From Spirochaetota bacterium (GTDB lineage: Bacteria; Spirochaetota; Spirochaetia; Treponematales; UBA12059): a DNA stretch of 64,000 nucleotides. Where the stretch lies: the NCBI GenBank assembly GCA_029547205.1, contig JAKPPT010000138.1, positions 22,474-86,473 on the forward strand, written 5' to 3'. Both the position numbers and the translations under genes were made by a program. This document shows, piece after piece, positions 19,346 through 31,352 of this stretch (position 1 is its first letter; every line of letters starts with the position of its first letter). The notes under the pieces are model-generated. The model was given only the letters and a program-made list of their open reading frames with translations. It was not told the origin of the DNA and did not search any database.

Positions 19346-20448
19346 CAATCAATATTCATGGGCATGATGACATTAAAATAAGTATCATCAGCATTAACTG
19401 GTGATAATAGAATAGCACTATTGTTAGCATTAAACTTAATTGACACATCTTCTGTATCAAAAAACTTTAAAGGCTCTTCAATATGAGAATCTTTAACACT
19501 AATACTAATAGCTGCACCATCATATAAGCAATCTATTTCTTCACGAGCTGTACCAAGTTCCATTTCTTCTGAAACAAGTGTAAGTTTTTCAGGAGAAAAC
19601 GTCATTATTGCTTTGCGTGATTTTTTTTCTATAAAAATAGAAATTCGTCGGAATGCTTCTAACATATCCTGTCTTTTTATTACTGCTTCAAATTCATGAC
19701 TTGCTGGGATAACTTTTTCATAATTTGGAAATTCACCTTCAACAAGAATGCTCGTAATAAATATATTTCCAAAAGAAACAAAAATATTTTTTTCATCAGC
19801 AAAAAACTTTATTACACCTTCGTTAGGTATATATTTTAAGAAAAAAGCAAGTGTTTTTGGAGGTATGATGACTCCCTTAAAAGTTTTATTCAAATCAAAT
19901 CTTACTTTACAGAGAGCAAGACGTTTACCATCAGTACCTACCATAATAAGATGACCATCTTTATATTCGAAATACACACCTGACAGGAAGTACCTTGTCT
20001 CATCGTCAGAAACAGCATACGAAGTAAGACGAATCATCTTTTTAAATTTTTCTGCAGGAATATCAATATACTTATCTGCACTAATTTCAGAAAAAGAAGG
20101 AAACTGTTCATTTGAGATGACTTTTATATTAAATTGTACTTTTTTGAAAGCTGGCTTAATTTTAATTACATTACCTGTTTCTTCAAATTCTATAACTCCA
20201 TCAGGTAAAGCAGAAAGTATTTCTACAAATTTTTCACAGAATACTATACAGGAACCATTTTCATGACCGTCAACTTCAATATATGTAATGAGTCCAAGTT
20301 TTACATTTGTGCCTTTAATAGTAAGCCTGTTATCATTTAGTTCAAGATAAACATTTGATACTACAGAAATAAAATTTTTATTCGTAATTATTTCCTGAGC
20401 AATGGCAATTGCTTTATATAAAACAGACTTTTCACATGAAAATTTCAT
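19345..20448 (-). CDS. dnaN: DNA polymerase III sliding clamp (beta subunit)
   Basis: 367 residues, normal for the bacterial beta clamp, with three similar domains starting MKFSCEKSVLYKAI and ending with the conserved VIMPMN stretch. Forms the dimeric ring that tethers polymerase. AGAGG precedes the ATG. Lies downstream of dnaA with a 316-base AT-rich gap that holds DnaA boxes. Confidence 0.96.
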   Translation of the reverse strand: MKFSCEKSVLYKAIAIAQEIITNKNFISVVSNVYLELNDNRLTIKGTNVKLGLITYIEVDGHENGSCIVFCEKFVEILSALPDGVIEFEETGNVIKIKPAFKKVQFNIKVISNEQFPSFSEISADKYIDIPAEKFKKMIRLTSYAVSDDETRYFLSGVYFEYKDGHLIMVGTDGKRLALCKVRFDLNKTFKGVIIPPKTLAFFLKYIPNEGVIKFFADEKNIFVSFGNIFITSILVEGEFPNYEKVIPASHEFEAVIKRQDMLEAFRRISIFIEKKSRKAIMTFSPEKLTLVSEEMELGTAREEIDCLYDGAAISISVKDSHIEEPLKFFDTEDVSIKFNANNSAILLSPVNADDTYFNVIMPMNID

Positions 20449-20764
20449 AGTATACCTCTAAAGAATTTTCATCTATGATACCATATACTAAAACACTAAT
20501 GCAATAAAGTTTTTAATTAAAGTAAGTAAAGAGGATTGGAATTATTAATAACTTATTTAAAATTTAAATTTAATAGTCATAATAATAAGTAAAACTTTTG
20601 TGGAAAAGTAAACTAATTATTTATAATAAATAAAAATAAAAAAATAAAAATCTAACCGTAAAATTGAAAAATAATCCACAATATTAACAACAACAAAAAA
20701 AACATGAGCTTATTAACAGGAAGTTAATACGCTTTCCACATTTTTTACAGATATGAAAAACTAG
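20449..20764. promoter_or_regulatory. dnaA-dnaN intergenic region with DnaA boxes
   Basis: No gene. Very AT-rich, particularly 20561-20660. A perfect DnaA-box sequence TTTTCCACA reads on the minus strand at 20599-20607 (TGTGGAAAA on +). Two one-mismatch boxes are TAATCCACA at 20672-20680 and CTTTCCACA at 20732-20740. The region may form half of a bipartite origin or simply regulate dnaN. Confidence 0.6.
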
Positions 20765-22150
20765 CTATGTTTTTATATTTTGAATTATTCGCTCAATAAT
20801 TGTTTTTAATGAAGGATCTAATTTAATGAGCTCATCAATTTTCTGGACTGAGTGCATGACGGTAGTGTGGTCTCTGCCACCAAATTCAATACCCAATTCA
20901 GTAGTAGAATATTCTGTGATTTCTCGAGCAATATACATGGCTATCTGACGTGGAAATACAATTTTTTTAGAGCGCTTTTTTCCTTTAATATCGTTTGTAG
21001 AAACTTTAAAGTAATCAGAAACGGCTCTTACTATATGATCAATAGATACATTAACGTGTCTGAATTGATTAAATATATCTTTGAGTACATCCTTAGCTAC
21101 ATCGAGAGTAATAGACTTACCGGTAATTTCAACGTAAGCAGCCAGTGTAATTAACGTAGATTCGAGGTCCCTGATATTTGTTGCAACATTGCGTGCTATA
21201 CTATCAAGTACTTCTTGTGGCAAATTTAGTTTTAAAGATTCAGCTTTTGTTTTTAAAATTGCGATACGTGTTTCATAGTTTGGAGGTTGTAAATCAACCT
21301 TTAATCCACGCTCAAATCTGCTTCGTAAACGATCGGTTAGATTTTTCAATTCAGATGCTGGCCTATCACAGGTAAAGACCATTTGTTTACCAGAATCATA
21401 GAGAGCATTGAATGTATAAAACATTTCGTCTTGAAAACCTTCTTTGTTTTCAAAGAAATGAATATCATCAACGAGGAGCATATCAACGGATCTATATTTA
21501 TTTTTAAAAGCAGAAAAATCTTTATTATGAATTGCATTGATATATTCGTTGGTAAACTCTTCTGCTGTAACGCAAATTATTTTTTTATTAGGAAAATTTT
21601 CGTATGCCTTATTGCCAATAGCCTGCATGAGATGAGTTTTACCGAGACCAACACCACCGTATATCAGAAATGGGTTATAAGCCGAACCAGGGTTATTAGC
21701 AATAGCGATTGCTGCATTAGCAGCAAAAGAATTATTGTCGCCAATAACATAATTGCTAAATGTATAATTCAAGCTTAATTGTGGATGCTTTTTTACTTGA
21801 GGGGTTTTTGGTGTTTGAATTGGTTGCTCTTGCAGTAGTTTTTCATTTGTTTCCATGGTTTTTTCGTTAGTAGGTTTATGAAAGCTAGTTTCAGCGGTAT
21901 TTCCATTTACAATAAATTTTACCAATAGTTTTTTGCCGGATAGTTCAAAGAGTTTTTTTTCTATGAGAGAACGGTATTTTTTTTCAAGCTGGTCCTTATA
22001 AAATAATGATGGTACTTTAATAATTATAGAATCCTGTGTAGAAGAATCATAAAGAATATTAAACCACATCGAAAATTCATGTGTATTGAGTTCTTCTGAC
22101 AACTGACGCATTGCTTCGTCCCAAAATACTGAATAGTCCCATGTATTCAT
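20765..22150 (-). CDS. dnaA: Chromosomal replication initiator DnaA
   Basis: 461 residues from the ATG at 22150. That start is preferred to one 102 bases upstream because it begins the domain I sequence MNTWDYSVFW, has a TGGAGAAA site before it, and leaves the DnaA box at 22187 outside the gene. Domain I is followed by a linker (about 90-125), the AAA+ core with GGVGLGKTHL (Walker A, near 162) and LLVDDIHFF (Walker B), and the C-terminal DNA-binding domain with GRDHTTVMHS. Binds DnaA boxes and opens the origin. Divergent from gyrB. Confidence 0.96.
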   Translation of the reverse strand: MNTWDYSVFWDEAMRQLSEELNTHEFSMWFNILYDSSTQDSIIIKVPSLFYKDQLEKKYRSLIEKKLFELSGKKLLVKFIVNGNTAETSFHKPTNEKTMETNEKLLQEQPIQTPKTPQVKKHPQLSLNYTFSNYVIGDNNSFAANAAIAIANNPGSAYNPFLIYGGVGLGKTHLMQAIGNKAYENFPNKKIICVTAEEFTNEYINAIHNKDFSAFKNKYRSVDMLLVDDIHFFENKEGFQDEMFYTFNALYDSGKQMVFTCDRPASELKNLTDRLRSRFERGLKVDLQPPNYETRIAILKTKAESLKLNLPQEVLDSIARNVATNIRDLESTLITLAAYVEITGKSITLDVAKDVLKDIFNQFRHVNVSIDHIVRAVSDYFKVSTNDIKGKKRSKKIVFPRQIAMYIAREITEYSTTELGIEFGGRDHTTVMHSVQKIDELIKLDPSLKTIIERIIQNIKT

Positions 22151-24444
<2,294 letters not shown>

Positions 24445-24447
24445 ACT

Positions 24448-26901
24448 ATGGAACAAGAAACACATAAAACAGGAAAAATAATTCCAGTACCAATAGAAGA
24501 TGAGATTAAGAACTCATATCTCAATTACGCAATGAGCGTCATTGTAAGTCGAGCATTGCCAGATGTCCGTGATGGACTAAAACCGGTGCATCGGCGGTTG
24601 CTCTATGCAATGGATGAATTAGGCCTAAAGCCAAATACAGCGACAAAAAAGTGTGCCCGCATTACCGGTGATGCAATGGGTAAGTATCATCCGCATGGCG
24701 ACCTATCGTTGTATGATGCACTTGTTCGAATGGCTCAAGATTTTAGTTTACGCTATCCGCTCGTACAGGGACAGGGAAATTTTGGTTCTATCGATGGAGA
24801 TCCACCTGCTGCAAGCCGCTATACCGAAGCAAAACTGTCACGGTATGGCAATGAGATGTTGACAGATCTTGATAAAGAAACAGTGGATTTTGGGCCAAAT
24901 TATGATGAAAGCTTAAAAGAACCACTCGTGCTGCCATCGGCATTGCCCAATTTACTCGTTAATGGGGCATCAGGTATTGCAGTAGGCATGACTACTAATA
25001 TGCCAACACATAACCTGAGAGAAACCGTTGCTGCAATATGTGCGTATATTGATAAGCCAGAAATCACCGTAGATGAACTGATGTATTACCTGAAAGGCCC
25101 CGATTTTCCGACAGGAGCAATTATCTATGGTCGCGAAGGAATCAAACAAGCATATAAAACCGGTAAAGGCAAGGTAATCATACGGGCAAAGTTTACAATT
25201 GAATCACTAAAAAACAGTAAAGAGCAAATTGTATTTACAGAAATACCGTATGCAGTTAACAAAGCTAACCTTGTAAAGCATATTGCAGAACTGGTACGTG
25301 ATAAAGTAATAGAAGGCATAGGAGATATACGAGATGAGTCAGATAGAGAGGGACTTCGTATCGTTCTGGAACTCAAAAAAGATGTTCAGCCAAAACTCAT
25401 TCTCAATAAACTTTTTACGCATACTGCATTGCAATCGACATTTGGTGTTATTAACTTAGCACTCGTTAATGGCAAACCACAGGTATTGACGCTCCATAAT
25501 CTCATAGAAGAATTTGTCAAACATAGAGTTGATGTCGTAACAAGGCGTACCCGTTATGATTTACGAAAAGCCGAAGAACGTGCACATATAGTGCAGGGCC
25601 TCATCATTGCTATCAATAATATTGATGAAGTAATTCGTATTATCAAAGCATCATCGAGCATTGATGACGCAAAGGCAGCCCTCATAAGCCGCTTTAGTTT
25701 ATCAGAAATGCAAGCGCAGGCAATTGTGGATATGCGTCTCGGACGCCTGACAGGACTGGAAGTAGAACGGCTTGAAAACGAACTCAAAGAGTTGCTTGCT
25801 AAAATTGCATATTATAAAGAACTTCTTGCTGATCAACGAAAGCTACTCGAAGTAATAAAAACAGAGTTACAAACGCTCGCTGAGAAATATGGGGATGATC
25901 GAAAAACTGAAATTGTAGATAGCGAAGCAGAATCTATAGATATCGATGATTTAATAAAAAAAGAAGAGATGGTAATTATCATTTCTAACAAGGGATTTAT
26001 CAAACGGCTTTCGGTTGCAGCTTATAAAATCCAGAGCCGTGGTGGCAAAGGCTCAAATAGTGCAAATCTTATTGAAGATGATGCAATCAGTCAGCTGTTT
26101 ATAGCAAATACACATGACTATCTTCTATGTATTACGAGCAAAGGAAAAGCCTACTATAAAAAGGTTCACGAAATACCCATAGCAAATAAGACAAGCAGAG
26201 GTGCCCATGTAAAAGGACTGCTTGCTCTCGATTCAGATGAGGAAATTACCGCAATAGTCGACATTCATGAGTTTAGAGATGATGAATATGTTCTTATGGG
26301 TACAAGAAACGGGATTGTAAAAAAAGTTGCAACGAGTGAATTCGTAAACGCTAAAACGCGAGGAATAATAGCAATCAAGCTCGATGAGGGAGATCTGCTT
26401 GTATCGGCATGCCTGACAAGTGGTAATGATGAAGTAGTCTTTATAACACGGCATGGTCAAGCACTTCGCATTCAAGAAGCTACGATTCGGGTTATGGGGC
26501 GTGCAAGTAGGGGAGTAACAGGAATCAAGCTAATAGGTAGTGATGAACTTGCATCGATGCTAAGAGTAAACAACGAAGAACAGATGCTCATAATTACTAC
26601 TAACGGTTTTGGTAAGCGCATTGAGTACAGTAATTTTTCTGTTCATGGCCGCTCAACAAAAGGACAGCGAGTGTATGTTCCTGATGAAAAAACTGGAGAA
26701 ATAACAGCTGCAATTTCACTCAAAGAAGAAGATGATATTGTCGTGATGACAGGACAAGGAAAGACTCTTAAAATTAGTGCTGATGCTATCAGGCTTTGCG
26801 GAAAGAGCGCTAAGGGTGTGCGAATTGTTGCTATAGAAAGTCCTGATGTCGTTGTAGGTATCGATAGAATAGTAAAAGAACAAGAAGATTTAGAGTCCTG
26901 A
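24448..26901 (+). CDS. gyrA: DNA gyrase subunit A
   Basis: 817 residues. Winged-helix breakage domain with catalytic Tyr125 in AASRYTE, coiled-coil tower, then a six-blade beta-pinwheel with a GyrA-box-like SRGGKGS near residue 530. In the quinolone-binding region the sequence is [10 protein letters not shown]: Leu86 occupies the place of E. coli Ser83, while the Asp87-equivalent acid is kept. Cotranscribed with gyrB and ended by the terminator at 26944. Confidence 0.96.
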   Translation: MEQETHKTGKIIPVPIEDEIKNSYLNYAMSVIVSRALPDVRDGLKPVHRRLLYAMDELGLKPNTATKKCARITGDAMGKYHPHGDLSLYDALVRMAQDFSLRYPLVQGQGNFGSIDGDPPAASRYTEAKLSRYGNEMLTDLDKETVDFGPNYDESLKEPLVLPSALPNLLVNGASGIAVGMTTNMPTHNLRETVAAICAYIDKPEITVDELMYYLKGPDFPTGAIIYGREGIKQAYKTGKGKVIIRAKFTIESLKNSKEQIVFTEIPYAVNKANLVKHIAELVRDKVIEGIGDIRDESDREGLRIVLELKKDVQPKLILNKLFTHTALQSTFGVINLALVNGKPQVLTLHNLIEEFVKHRVDVVTRRTRYDLRKAEERAHIVQGLIIAINNIDEVIRIIKASSSIDDAKAALISRFSLSEMQAQAIVDMRLGRLTGLEVERLENELKELLAKIAYYKELLADQRKLLEVIKTELQTLAEKYGDDRKTEIVDSEAESIDIDDLIKKEEMVIIISNKGFIKRLSVAAYKIQSRGGKGSNSANLIEDDAISQLFIANTHDYLLCITSKGKAYYKKVHEIPIANKTSRGAHVKGLLALDSDEEITAIVDIHEFRDDEYVLMGTRNGIVKKVATSEFVNAKTRGIIAIKLDEGDLLVSACLTSGNDEVVFITRHGQALRIQEATIRVMGRASRGVTGIKLIGSDELASMLRVNNEEQMLIITTNGFGKRIEYSNFSVHGRSTKGQRVYVPDEKTGEITAAISLKEEDDIVVMTGQGKTLKISADAIRLCGKSAKGVRIVAIESPDVVVGIDRIVKEQEDLES

Positions 26902-26902
26902 T

Positions 26903-26918
26903 TGTTTCACGTGAAACA
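26903..26918. promoter_or_regulatory. parS: parS centromere site 1
   Basis: TGTTTCACGTGAAACA, a perfect 16-base palindrome identical to the bacterial parS consensus bound by ParB/Spo0J. It begins one base after the gyrA stop codon and about 4.5 kb from the proposed origin. ParB would load here and recruit SMC for origin segregation. Confidence 0.93.
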
Positions 26919-26943
26919 GAAACTGGGTTCTACCAAAAATAAT

Positions 26944-26972
26944 AAAGACTGTCCCTCGGGGACAGTCTTTTT
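26944..26972. terminator. Bidirectional terminator between gyrA and lipoprotein gene
   Basis: Twelve-base stem AAAGACTGTCCC (26944-26955) with GGGACAGTCTTT (26959-26970) and a 3-base loop. T-rich on both strands, so it can end gyrBA on + and the ahcY-metK-lipoprotein transcript on minus. It lies exactly between the two parS sites. Confidence 0.9.
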
Positions 26973-26987
26973 GTTTCACGTGAAACG
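26972..26987. promoter_or_regulatory. parS: parS centromere site 2
   Basis: TGTTTCACGTGAAACG, one mismatch (last base) from the parS consensus. Centre-to-centre distance to site 1 is 69 bases. Confidence 0.88.
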
Positions 26988-27004
26988 TAGAAGAGAATTA
27001 TTGA

Positions 27005-27613
27005 CTAGTGGGTAAGTGCAAACTCTACCTGCTGTCTTGTTCCTCGGTAGAGGAGATAGTGGTCGATAGTTACCTTTGGTAATGTAGGATTAGTATCAAA
27101 GTGAGCAAACATATGATTCCATGTGTTTACATAGATAACAATACGGTTGTCCACAAATGTGAAAGAGGATGCAGGTACTTTATCTGAATAATGTTTGACA
27201 TTAGTCTCAAAAAAAGTTTGCTGGCCGCTAAATACGTTTGAAAAATTTACCAGTACAGGTTGCCAAATGCCAGAAAGATTCTTTTGGAATTGTATAAAAA
27301 AGGTTTCAGTATCTGCAATTCGTTTGTATTTAAAAGATCTGTAAATATCATAGACCCAATTTACAACGGATTTGGGATGATCTTCGTCTTTAAAAATAAG
27401 TGTGTATTCAATTGAAAGCGTATTATTGTCGATTTGTGTTGGTTCGATACTCACGCTCAATAATTCGTTTTGATGTTGTATATCGACTGCGGGAATAACA
27501 AAAACGGGAAGCAGTGCTGGTTCAGCAGTAAACTCTTCGAGCGCAGGGCTTTTTGTCGAGCAGGCTGTTAACAACAAAACAACAGCAATAGTTAAAACAA
27601 ATACTTTATTCAT
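27005..27613 (-). CDS. Lipoprotein of unknown function
   Basis: 202 residues with a lipoprotein signal peptide (MNKVF, hydrophobic core, lipobox LLTAC at 15-19). The mature part is mostly beta strands without a motif I recognise. AGGAG precedes the ATG. It follows metK by 67 bases that contain a long hairpin, so it may be the last gene of the ahcY-metK unit or have its own promoter. Confidence 0.7.
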   Translation of the reverse strand: MNKVFVLTIAVVLLLTACSTKSPALEEFTAEPALLPVFVIPAVDIQHQNELLSVSIEPTQIDNNTLSIEYTLIFKDEDHPKSVVNWVYDIYRSFKYKRIADTETFFIQFQKNLSGIWQPVLVNFSNVFSGQQTFFETNVKHYSDKVPASSFTFVDNRIVIYVNTWNHMFAHFDTNPTLPKVTIDHYLLYRGTRQQVEFALTH

Positions 27614-27632
27614 TTAGGACTCCTATTGTGTA

Positions 27633-27666
27633 CACATAGTCTGAGCTACATGACTCAGACTATGTG
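27633..27666 (-). other. Long perfect hairpin between metK and lipoprotein gene
   Basis: Thirteen-base inverted repeat CACATAGTCTGAG (27633-27645) and CTCAGACTATGTG (27654-27666) around 8 bases. No T-run follows on either strand, so it does not look like a classic terminator; an mRNA processing or stability element, or a dyad operator, fits better. Confidence 0.6.
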
Positions 27667-27680
27667 CTTTGACACATGTG

Positions 27681-28841
27681 CTATAAGGCTCGTTTTAATG
27701 CTTCGACTTGATCAGTTTTTTCCCAGGTGAACTGAGGTCTTCCAAAGTGACCATAGACAGCTGTTTCCTGGTAGACAGGTAACCGCAGATTGAGCATATT
27801 GATTATACCTGCAGGCGAAAGATCAAATACTTTTTTTATTGCCTCAATAATTTTATGTTCTGGTTCTTTTCCGGTATCAAAGAGATCAAGCATAATAGAT
27901 ACAGGAAAGGGAACACCAATTGCATATGAGAGCTGCAATTCACAGCGTTCTGCAAGGCCTGCAGCAACAATGTTTTTTGCAACGTAGCGAGCCATATATG
28001 CTGCTGAACGGTCAACCTTGGTGGGATCTTTTCCTGAGAAAGCACCACCACCATGACGTCCCATGCCACCATAGGTATCAACAATGATTTTCCTGCCGGT
28101 AAGACCAGTATCTCCCATAGGACCGCCAATAACGAATCGTCCCGTAGGATTTACAAAATATTTTGTTTCTTTTGTAAGCAGTCCTGTTGGTTCGAGAACA
28201 GGTTTAATGATTTCTTCGATAACTGCTTCCTGAATTTGCTCATGGGTGATATCTGGGTCATGCTGGTGTGATACCACGACAGTATCAATCCTGGTGGGGA
28301 TGTGTCCCTCATATTCAATGGTGACCTGGCTTTTAGCATCAGGACGGAGCCACGGTAGTTTTTTCGATTTTCTGAGTCCGGTTGCGTGCTGAAGAATACG
28401 ATGAGCGTAGTAAATTGGTGCAGGCATATACTCTGCAGTTTCTTTGCAGGCAAAACCAAACATCATGCCCTGGTCTCCTGCACCCTGTTGTCCAGAATAG
28501 AGACCATGACCATCAACACCCTGTCCAATGTCGGGGGACTGATCATGAATTGTGTTTAATACAGCCATTGATTCCCAGTCAATACCATAATCAGGATTAT
28601 CATAGCCAATTTGCTTTACAACAGAGCGAGCAATAGCTGGAATATCGACGTACGTTTTAGTGGTTATTTCTCCACCAACAAGAACCATACCTGTTGTAGT
28701 ATAGCACTCACAGGCCACATGGCTCAGCGGATCATCTTTTAGACAGGCATCAAGTACCGCATCAGAAATCTGATCGCAAATCTTATCGGGATGTCCTTCT
28801 CCAACGGATTCGGAAGTAAATAGATAACGCTTATCTTTCAT
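27681..28841 (-). CDS. metK: S-adenosylmethionine synthetase
   Basis: 386 residues, normal length. Signatures: SVGEGHPDK at the N terminus, [12 protein letters not shown] near 118 and [19 protein letters not shown] near 260. Makes SAM from methionine and ATP. A strong AAGGAGA site precedes the ATG; ahcY ends 33 bases upstream, so the two steps that make SAM and recycle SAH are cotranscribed. Confidence 0.96.
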   Translation of the reverse strand: MKDKRYLFTSESVGEGHPDKICDQISDAVLDACLKDDPLSHVACECYTTTGMVLVGGEITTKTYVDIPAIARSVVKQIGYDNPDYGIDWESMAVLNTIHDQSPDIGQGVDGHGLYSGQQGAGDQGMMFGFACKETAEYMPAPIYYAHRILQHATGLRKSKKLPWLRPDAKSQVTIEYEGHIPTRIDTVVVSHQHDPDITHEQIQEAVIEEIIKPVLEPTGLLTKETKYFVNPTGRFVIGGPMGDTGLTGRKIIVDTYGGMGRHGGGAFSGKDPTKVDRSAAYMARYVAKNIVAAGLAERCELQLSYAIGVPFPVSIMLDLFDTGKEPEHKIIEAIKKVFDLSPAGIINMLNLRLPVYQETAVYGHFGRPQFTWEKTDQVEALKRAL

Positions 28842-28874
28842 TGTATATCTCCTTGTTATAAAATATTAACATTG

Positions 28875-30302
28875 TTAGTAGCGATAGCTGTCAAGCTTAA
28901 ATGGTCCATCTGGATTTACGCCAAGATATTCTGCCTGTTCCGCTGTGAGCCTTGTAAGCTTGACGCCTAGTTTTTCAAGATGCAGTCGAGCAACTTCCTC
29001 ATCGAGCTTTTTAGGAAGCACACGCACTGCTGGGTTTCGATTGTGTCGGTTTGTCCAGAGTTCAATCTGAGCTAAAACCTGGTTGGTAAAGCTATTGGAC
29101 ATTACAAATGAAGGATGACCAGTAGCACATCCTAAGTTTACAAGACGGCCTTCTGCAAGCAGAATGATTGCGTGACCATCAGGATACACCCACTCATCGA
29201 CCTGTGGCTTAACTGGTATTCGCTGTATACCGGGTGTTTTTTTCATGCCTGCCACGTCAATTTCATGATCGAAATGTCCGATATTGCACACAATAGCACG
29301 GTGCTTCATATGCGCGAGGTGTTCAGCTCTGATAACATTGATACAGCCTGTAGCGGTAACCCAGATATCTGCAATGTCAAGCATGTCTTCTACCTGTGCA
29401 ACTTCATAACCTTCCATTGCTGCCTGCAATGCACAGATGGGATCAATTTCTGTAATGACGACCCGTGCGCCTTGACCGCGGAGACTCTGAGCACAGCCTT
29501 TACCTACATCGCCATAACCGCAGACGACTGCAACTTTTCCTGCAAGCATGATATCGGTTGCCCGCTTGATACCGTCGATGAGTGATTCCCGGCATCCATA
29601 CAGATTATCGAATTTACTCTTTGTAACCGAGTCGTTAACGTTAATTGCGGGAAAGAGCAGTTCTCCTTTTTCTGCCATACGCAATAATCGGTGCACCCCT
29701 GTTGTGGTTTCTTCTGATACGCCGGCAATATCAGGTACAATGCTGTGCCAGAATTGTGGATGTTCTGCTAGAATACGTTTAAGCTTTGCTTTTAAATAAT
29801 ACTCATCGTCAGAGTGTGATGGAGTATCGAGTATCGAAGGTTGTTCTTCTGCTCGATAGCCAAGATGCGCCATGAGGGTAGCATCGCCACCATCATCGAC
29901 AATGAGGGTCGGACCTTTATTAGGACCAAACAGAAACGCTTCGAATAAACAGTCCCAATATTCTTCCAGCGACTCACCTTTCCATGCAAATACAGGAACT
30001 CCGACAGGTTTATCTGGGGTTCCTGTTTTGCCAACGACGACGGCGGCAGCAGCTTCATCCTGTGTACTGAAAATATTGCACGATGACCAGCGCACTTCTG
30101 CACCAAGCGCAACCAGTGTTTCGATAAGCACTGCAGTCTGAACTGTCATATGCAGACTTCCTGTAATTCGTGAGCCGCTGAGTGGCTTTGTATCTTGATA
30201 ACGCGCACGAGCCTGCATGAGACCAGGCATTTCAGTTTCTGCAAGATCGAGCTGACGCCTTCCTGCCTGGTACAGGGAAATGTCTTTTATTTTGTAATCC
30301 AT
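28875..30302 (-). CDS. ahcY: S-adenosylhomocysteine hydrolase
   Basis: 475 residues, the long bacterial/eukaryal type. NAD-binding motif [18 protein letters not shown] near 265, substrate stretches [15 protein letters not shown] and DDGGDAT, and the C-terminal LDSYRY that reaches the partner subunit's cofactor. Converts SAH to adenosine and homocysteine, removing methyltransferase inhibition. First gene of the methyl-cycle unit. GGGGG lies just before the ATG, and a 202-base structured leader precedes it. Confidence 0.96.
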   Translation of the reverse strand: MDYKIKDISLYQAGRRQLDLAETEMPGLMQARARYQDTKPLSGSRITGSLHMTVQTAVLIETLVALGAEVRWSSCNIFSTQDEAAAAVVVGKTGTPDKPVGVPVFAWKGESLEEYWDCLFEAFLFGPNKGPTLIVDDGGDATLMAHLGYRAEEQPSILDTPSHSDDEYYLKAKLKRILAEHPQFWHSIVPDIAGVSEETTTGVHRLLRMAEKGELLFPAINVNDSVTKSKFDNLYGCRESLIDGIKRATDIMLAGKVAVVCGYGDVGKGCAQSLRGQGARVVITEIDPICALQAAMEGYEVAQVEDMLDIADIWVTATGCINVIRAEHLAHMKHRAIVCNIGHFDHEIDVAGMKKTPGIQRIPVKPQVDEWVYPDGHAIILLAEGRLVNLGCATGHPSFVMSNSFTNQVLAQIELWTNRHNRNPAVRVLPKKLDEEVARLHLEKLGVKLTRLTAEQAEYLGVNPDGPFKLDSYRY

Positions 30303-30504
30303 GTTTCCCCCTTAGTAAAGAGTAAAGCTCAGCATGCAAAAAGGAGGAATGATAATGAAGGGAACAACAGTCAAAGGATGGCCTCCTTTTTAGCTGATTT
30401 TTTTGCCCTATGGCAAACCGCTCGCAATATGGATCAAATCAGCGGAGCTGGCTGTCTCAACGAGATACCAGCTAGCTTTACTATCGTATATTTTATGCAA
30501 AAAT
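30303..30504 (-). ncRNA. Structured 5' leader of ahcY, candidate attenuator or riboswitch
   Basis: No coding sequence. Complementary arms read on the + strand: AGCTGG 30446-30451 with CCAGCT 30468-30473 (inner TCTC/GAGA); AAATCAGC 30436-30443 with GCTGATTT 30393-30400, enclosing TTTGCC/GGCAAA (30402-30417); and CCTCCTTTTT 30382-30391 with AAAAAGGAGG 30338-30347, a terminator-like stem 36 bases before ahcY. A smaller CCGCT/AGCGG pairing competes with the 8-base arm, giving possible mutually exclusive folds. I do not see the conserved cores of SAM-I or SAH riboswitches. The TIGR02757 gene upstream on the same strand ends at the left edge of this leader. Confidence 0.5.
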
Positions 30505-31323
30505 TCAAGCATACGGTCTGCTCAAAACAAAGTCATACTTGAGCGGATCCTCTGGTGCTATGTGTTTGAGATGATCTGTAACGGTAAGAACGGTTTTAAT
30601 GGTGACAGCAGTGGTTTGAATAAATCCTAGCTTACGATATGATCGTATAGCATGAGTATCGAGGGGAACGAGTAATGCAGCGGGAGTGAGTATTGACCAT
30701 CCACCCGGATCGATCGCATCTTTTCTCACCATCCATCGTAAAAATAGCATCAATCGTTTACATGCTGACCCATTTTTTGGTGAAGGAATTAAATTGGGTT
30801 TCCATGTATGCTGCGACGGGTTTGCACTTTCTAATGCGCTAACGAATTGGCTCAATGCAGTAAGCAATGAGCCTTCCGTGTTTATCAGTTTTTGTGCAAG
30901 TAAGTTTTCAAGAGATCCATACGAAGTATAAATAGATTGTAAAGTGAGGAGCAGACTAACGAGGTCAGAGAATGAAAAGAAACGGTACACAAAATTATTA
31001 AATGTATAAAAAAGATCTGCCTCATCGAGAGCAAGTAAAGCACTGAGTGGTTTTGATGCAAAATCATTGTTGGTCTTTTGCTGTGCTGTAACACAAATAC
31101 CATTCAGTATAGTTTGCACTGTGTCTGAAATACAGCAAGCTCTTCCAAGTGCGAAATGAGCAGCAATAAATGCTGCAAACTCTCTTTCTCGCGAGTCTTC
31201 ATATGTACGCACCACCATAAGCGGATCCGGTGCAATAAACTCTGCATGGTGGTATTTCGTATATTGGTTTTCGAGGAAAACAGCAATTTTTTTATAGTCA
31301 ATGGTTTGTTTTGAAAAATTCAT
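30505..31323 (-). CDS. TIGR02757 (DUF2400) family protein
   Basis: About 272 residues from the ATG at 31323 (a TTG at 31350 would nearly touch mocA and is less likely). Recognised by the family's SPKNGSACKRLMLFLRWMVR stretch followed by DPGGW, and by LDTHAIR. The fold resembles helix-hairpin-helix DNA glycosylases, but the function is not established. It has no obvious ribosome site. Divergent from mocA with a very short shared control region. Confidence 0.83.
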   Translation of the reverse strand: MNFSKQTIDYKKIAVFLENQYTKYHHAEFIAPDPLMVVRTYEDSREREFAAFIAAHFALGRACCISDTVQTILNGICVTAQQKTNNDFASKPLSALLALDEADLFYTFNNFVYRFFSFSDLVSLLLTLQSIYTSYGSLENLLAQKLINTEGSLLTALSQFVSALESANPSQHTWKPNLIPSPKNGSACKRLMLFLRWMVRKDAIDPGGWSILTPAALLVPLDTHAIRSYRKLGFIQTTAVTIKTVLTVTDHLKHIAPEDPLKYDFVLSRPYA

Positions 31324-31329
31324 ACTGTA

Positions 31330-31338
31330 TGCTATAAT
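31330..31338 (+). promoter_or_regulatory. Extended -10 promoter for mocA
   Basis: TGC followed by TATAAT (31333-31338), an extended -10 element, 14 bases before the mocA ATG. Transcription would begin almost at the start codon, giving a very short leader, and indeed no ribosome site is visible. No convincing -35. Confidence 0.45.
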
Positions 31339-31352
31339 GTACTTCTTCAAGA

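Noticed and set aside
30303..30504. SAM-I or SAH riboswitch before ahcY
   Set aside because: I compared both strands with the conserved cores as remembered and found no adequate match; only generic stem-loops remain, so it is reported as an unclassified leader.
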